Shown here piece by piece: positions 21,020 through 21,736 of a DNA stretch of 21,736 nt. The stretch covers positions 1 through 21,736 of the forward strand of contig JBCDBL010000073.1 in assembly GCA_039183635.1 (NCBI GenBank), in the 5' to 3' direction. The notes below the pieces were generated by a model that worked only from the letters and a program-made list of their open reading frames with translations, ran no database searches and was not told the DNA's origin. This stretch comes from JBCDBL01 sp039183635 (lineage in GTDB: Bacteria; Pseudomonadota; Alphaproteobacteria; Caulobacterales; Parvularculaceae). A program made the translations under genes and the position numbers. How positions within the stretch are numbered: the stretch's first letter is position 1; each line of letters begins with the position of its first letter.

Positions 21020-21736
21020 ATGTCCGACATCGTCTTGTCCGAAAACGTCAACCGCATCGCCCCGTCCCCGACCATCGCCGTCACCCAGAAGGCGCGGGAG
21101 TTGAAAGCGCAGGGCGTCGATGTCATCGGCCTCGGCGCCGGAGAGCCGGATTTCGATACGCCGGATTTTGTGAAAGAGGCCGCCATAGATGCCATTCGCC
21201 GAGGTGAGACGAAATACACCGCCGTGGACGGAATACCTGAGCTGAAGCAGGCGATCTGCGACAAATTCAAGCGCGACAACACTCTTGATTACGTCCCGTC
21301 CCAGGTACATGTGGCGCCTGGCGGCAAGCCCGTCATCTACAATGCCTTCGCCTCCACGTTGAACCCCGGCGACGAGGTGGTGATCCCGGCGCCCTATTGG
21401 GTGTCTTATCCCGACATGGCGATCCTGTGCGGCGGGACGCCGGTGATCGCCGAGACGAAATTCGAGGACCGGTTTCGCTTGACGCCAGAGGCGTTGGAGG
21501 CGGCGATCACGCCGAAGACGAAATGGCTTATTTTTAACTCGCCGTCGAACCCCTCCGGCGCCGCTTACACCTATGATCAGTTGAAGCCGATCACTGATGT
21601 GCTGATGCGCCACCCCCATGTCTGGATTCTCAGCGACGACATGTATGAGCACATCGTCTATGACGATTTCAAATTCGCAACGCCTGCGGAGGTGGAGCCG
21701 GCGCTCTACGATCGCACGCTGACAATGAACGGCGCC
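21020..21736 (+). CDS. aatA: Class I aminotransferase (aspartate type), 3' end cut off
   Basis: The first 239 codons of a PLP-dependent aminotransferase, running off the window. It opens MSDIVLSENVNRIAPSPTIAVTQKARELKAQG, then GLGAGEPDFDTPDFV, YTAVDGIPELKQAI, PYWVSYPDMAILCGG, and FNSPSNPSGAAYT, with SDDMYEHIVYDD carrying the D and Y that contact PLP. The sequence ends just before the expected PLP-binding lysine. It matches alphaproteobacterial aspartate/prephenate aminotransferases (AatA type); aspartate or related amino acids are the likely donors. AAAGGAG (21006-21012) lies seven bases before the ATG. Divergent from the sortase target across 173 bases, which include a GCGA-AAAAG/CTTTTCGC near-palindrome at about 20942-20961. 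Confidence 0.92.
   Translation, partial: MSDIVLSENVNRIAPSPTIAVTQKARELKAQGVDVIGLGAGEPDFDTPDFVKEAAIDAIRRGETKYTAVDGIPELKQAICDKFKRDNTLDYVPSQVHVAPGGKPVIYNAFASTLNPGDEVVIPAPYWVSYPDMAILCGGTPVIAETKFEDRFRLTPEALEAAITPKTKWLIFNSPSNPSGAAYTYDQLKPITDVLMRHPHVWILSDDMYEHIVYDDFKFATPAEVEPALYDRTLTMNGA

Overview
This 21.7 kb window is a piece of chromosome from a GC-rich alphaproteobacterium, probably a marine or aquatic relative of the Hyphomonadaceae/Parvularculaceae group. The grounds are the GC- and GCG-rich coding style, the mtaB-ftsY-yciB order, a ChvI-like response regulator, a proteobacterial sortase with its dedicated target, and palindromic repeats of the kind scattered through alphaproteobacterial genomes. 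The genus cannot be told from sequence alone. There is no prophage, insertion sequence, CRISPR array, tRNA or rRNA; most of the window is ordinary chromosome with a few odd features.

Layout. 1-182: no gene, one long imperfect hairpin. 183-3303 (minus): lipoprotein, response regulator (TTG start overlapping the lipoprotein) and sensor histidine kinase; a 140-bp composite inverted repeat separates regulator from kinase. 3416-5695 (plus): UvrB. 5754-6791 (minus): periplasmic ferric-iron-type binding protein without its transporter, with a perfect 16-bp palindrome just before its start. 6918-7574 (minus): MarR-type repressor carrying a histone-H1-like Lys/Ala/Pro tail, followed by a strong terminator. 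7889-8434 (plus): Nudix hydrolase. 8704-13143 (minus): a close-packed cluster mtaB, ftsY, yciB and a histone-deacetylase-family hydrolase. 13387-15690 (plus): TonB-dependent receptor whose 3' half has markedly lower GC than its 5' half. 15835-17643 (minus): YceI, cytochrome b561, YceI. 17764-20846 (minus): VIT/vWA sortase target protein followed by its sortase. 21020-end (plus): class I aminotransferase, cut by the window edge.

How the genes work together. The lipoprotein, regulator and kinase probably form one envelope-sensing module. mtaB (tRNA thiomethylation), ftsY (SRP receptor) and yciB (envelope/septation membrane protein) are housekeeping genes read as one unit. The two YceI proteins and the b561 cytochrome look like a periplasmic lipid/quinone and electron-transfer set. 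The sortase and the VIT/vWA protein are an enzyme-substrate pair for surface display.

The observations most worth following are: (a) a palindromic repeat that seems to have supplied the ribosome-binding site, start codon and first ~26 codons of the sortase gene, placing the ribosome-binding site in a 13-bp hairpin arm; (b) the non-LPXTG sorting signal of the sortase target; (c) the MarR-histone-tail fusion and the 16-bp palindrome next to it; (d) the two-part composition of the TonB receptor gene; (e) several small inverted repeats shared between intergenic regions.
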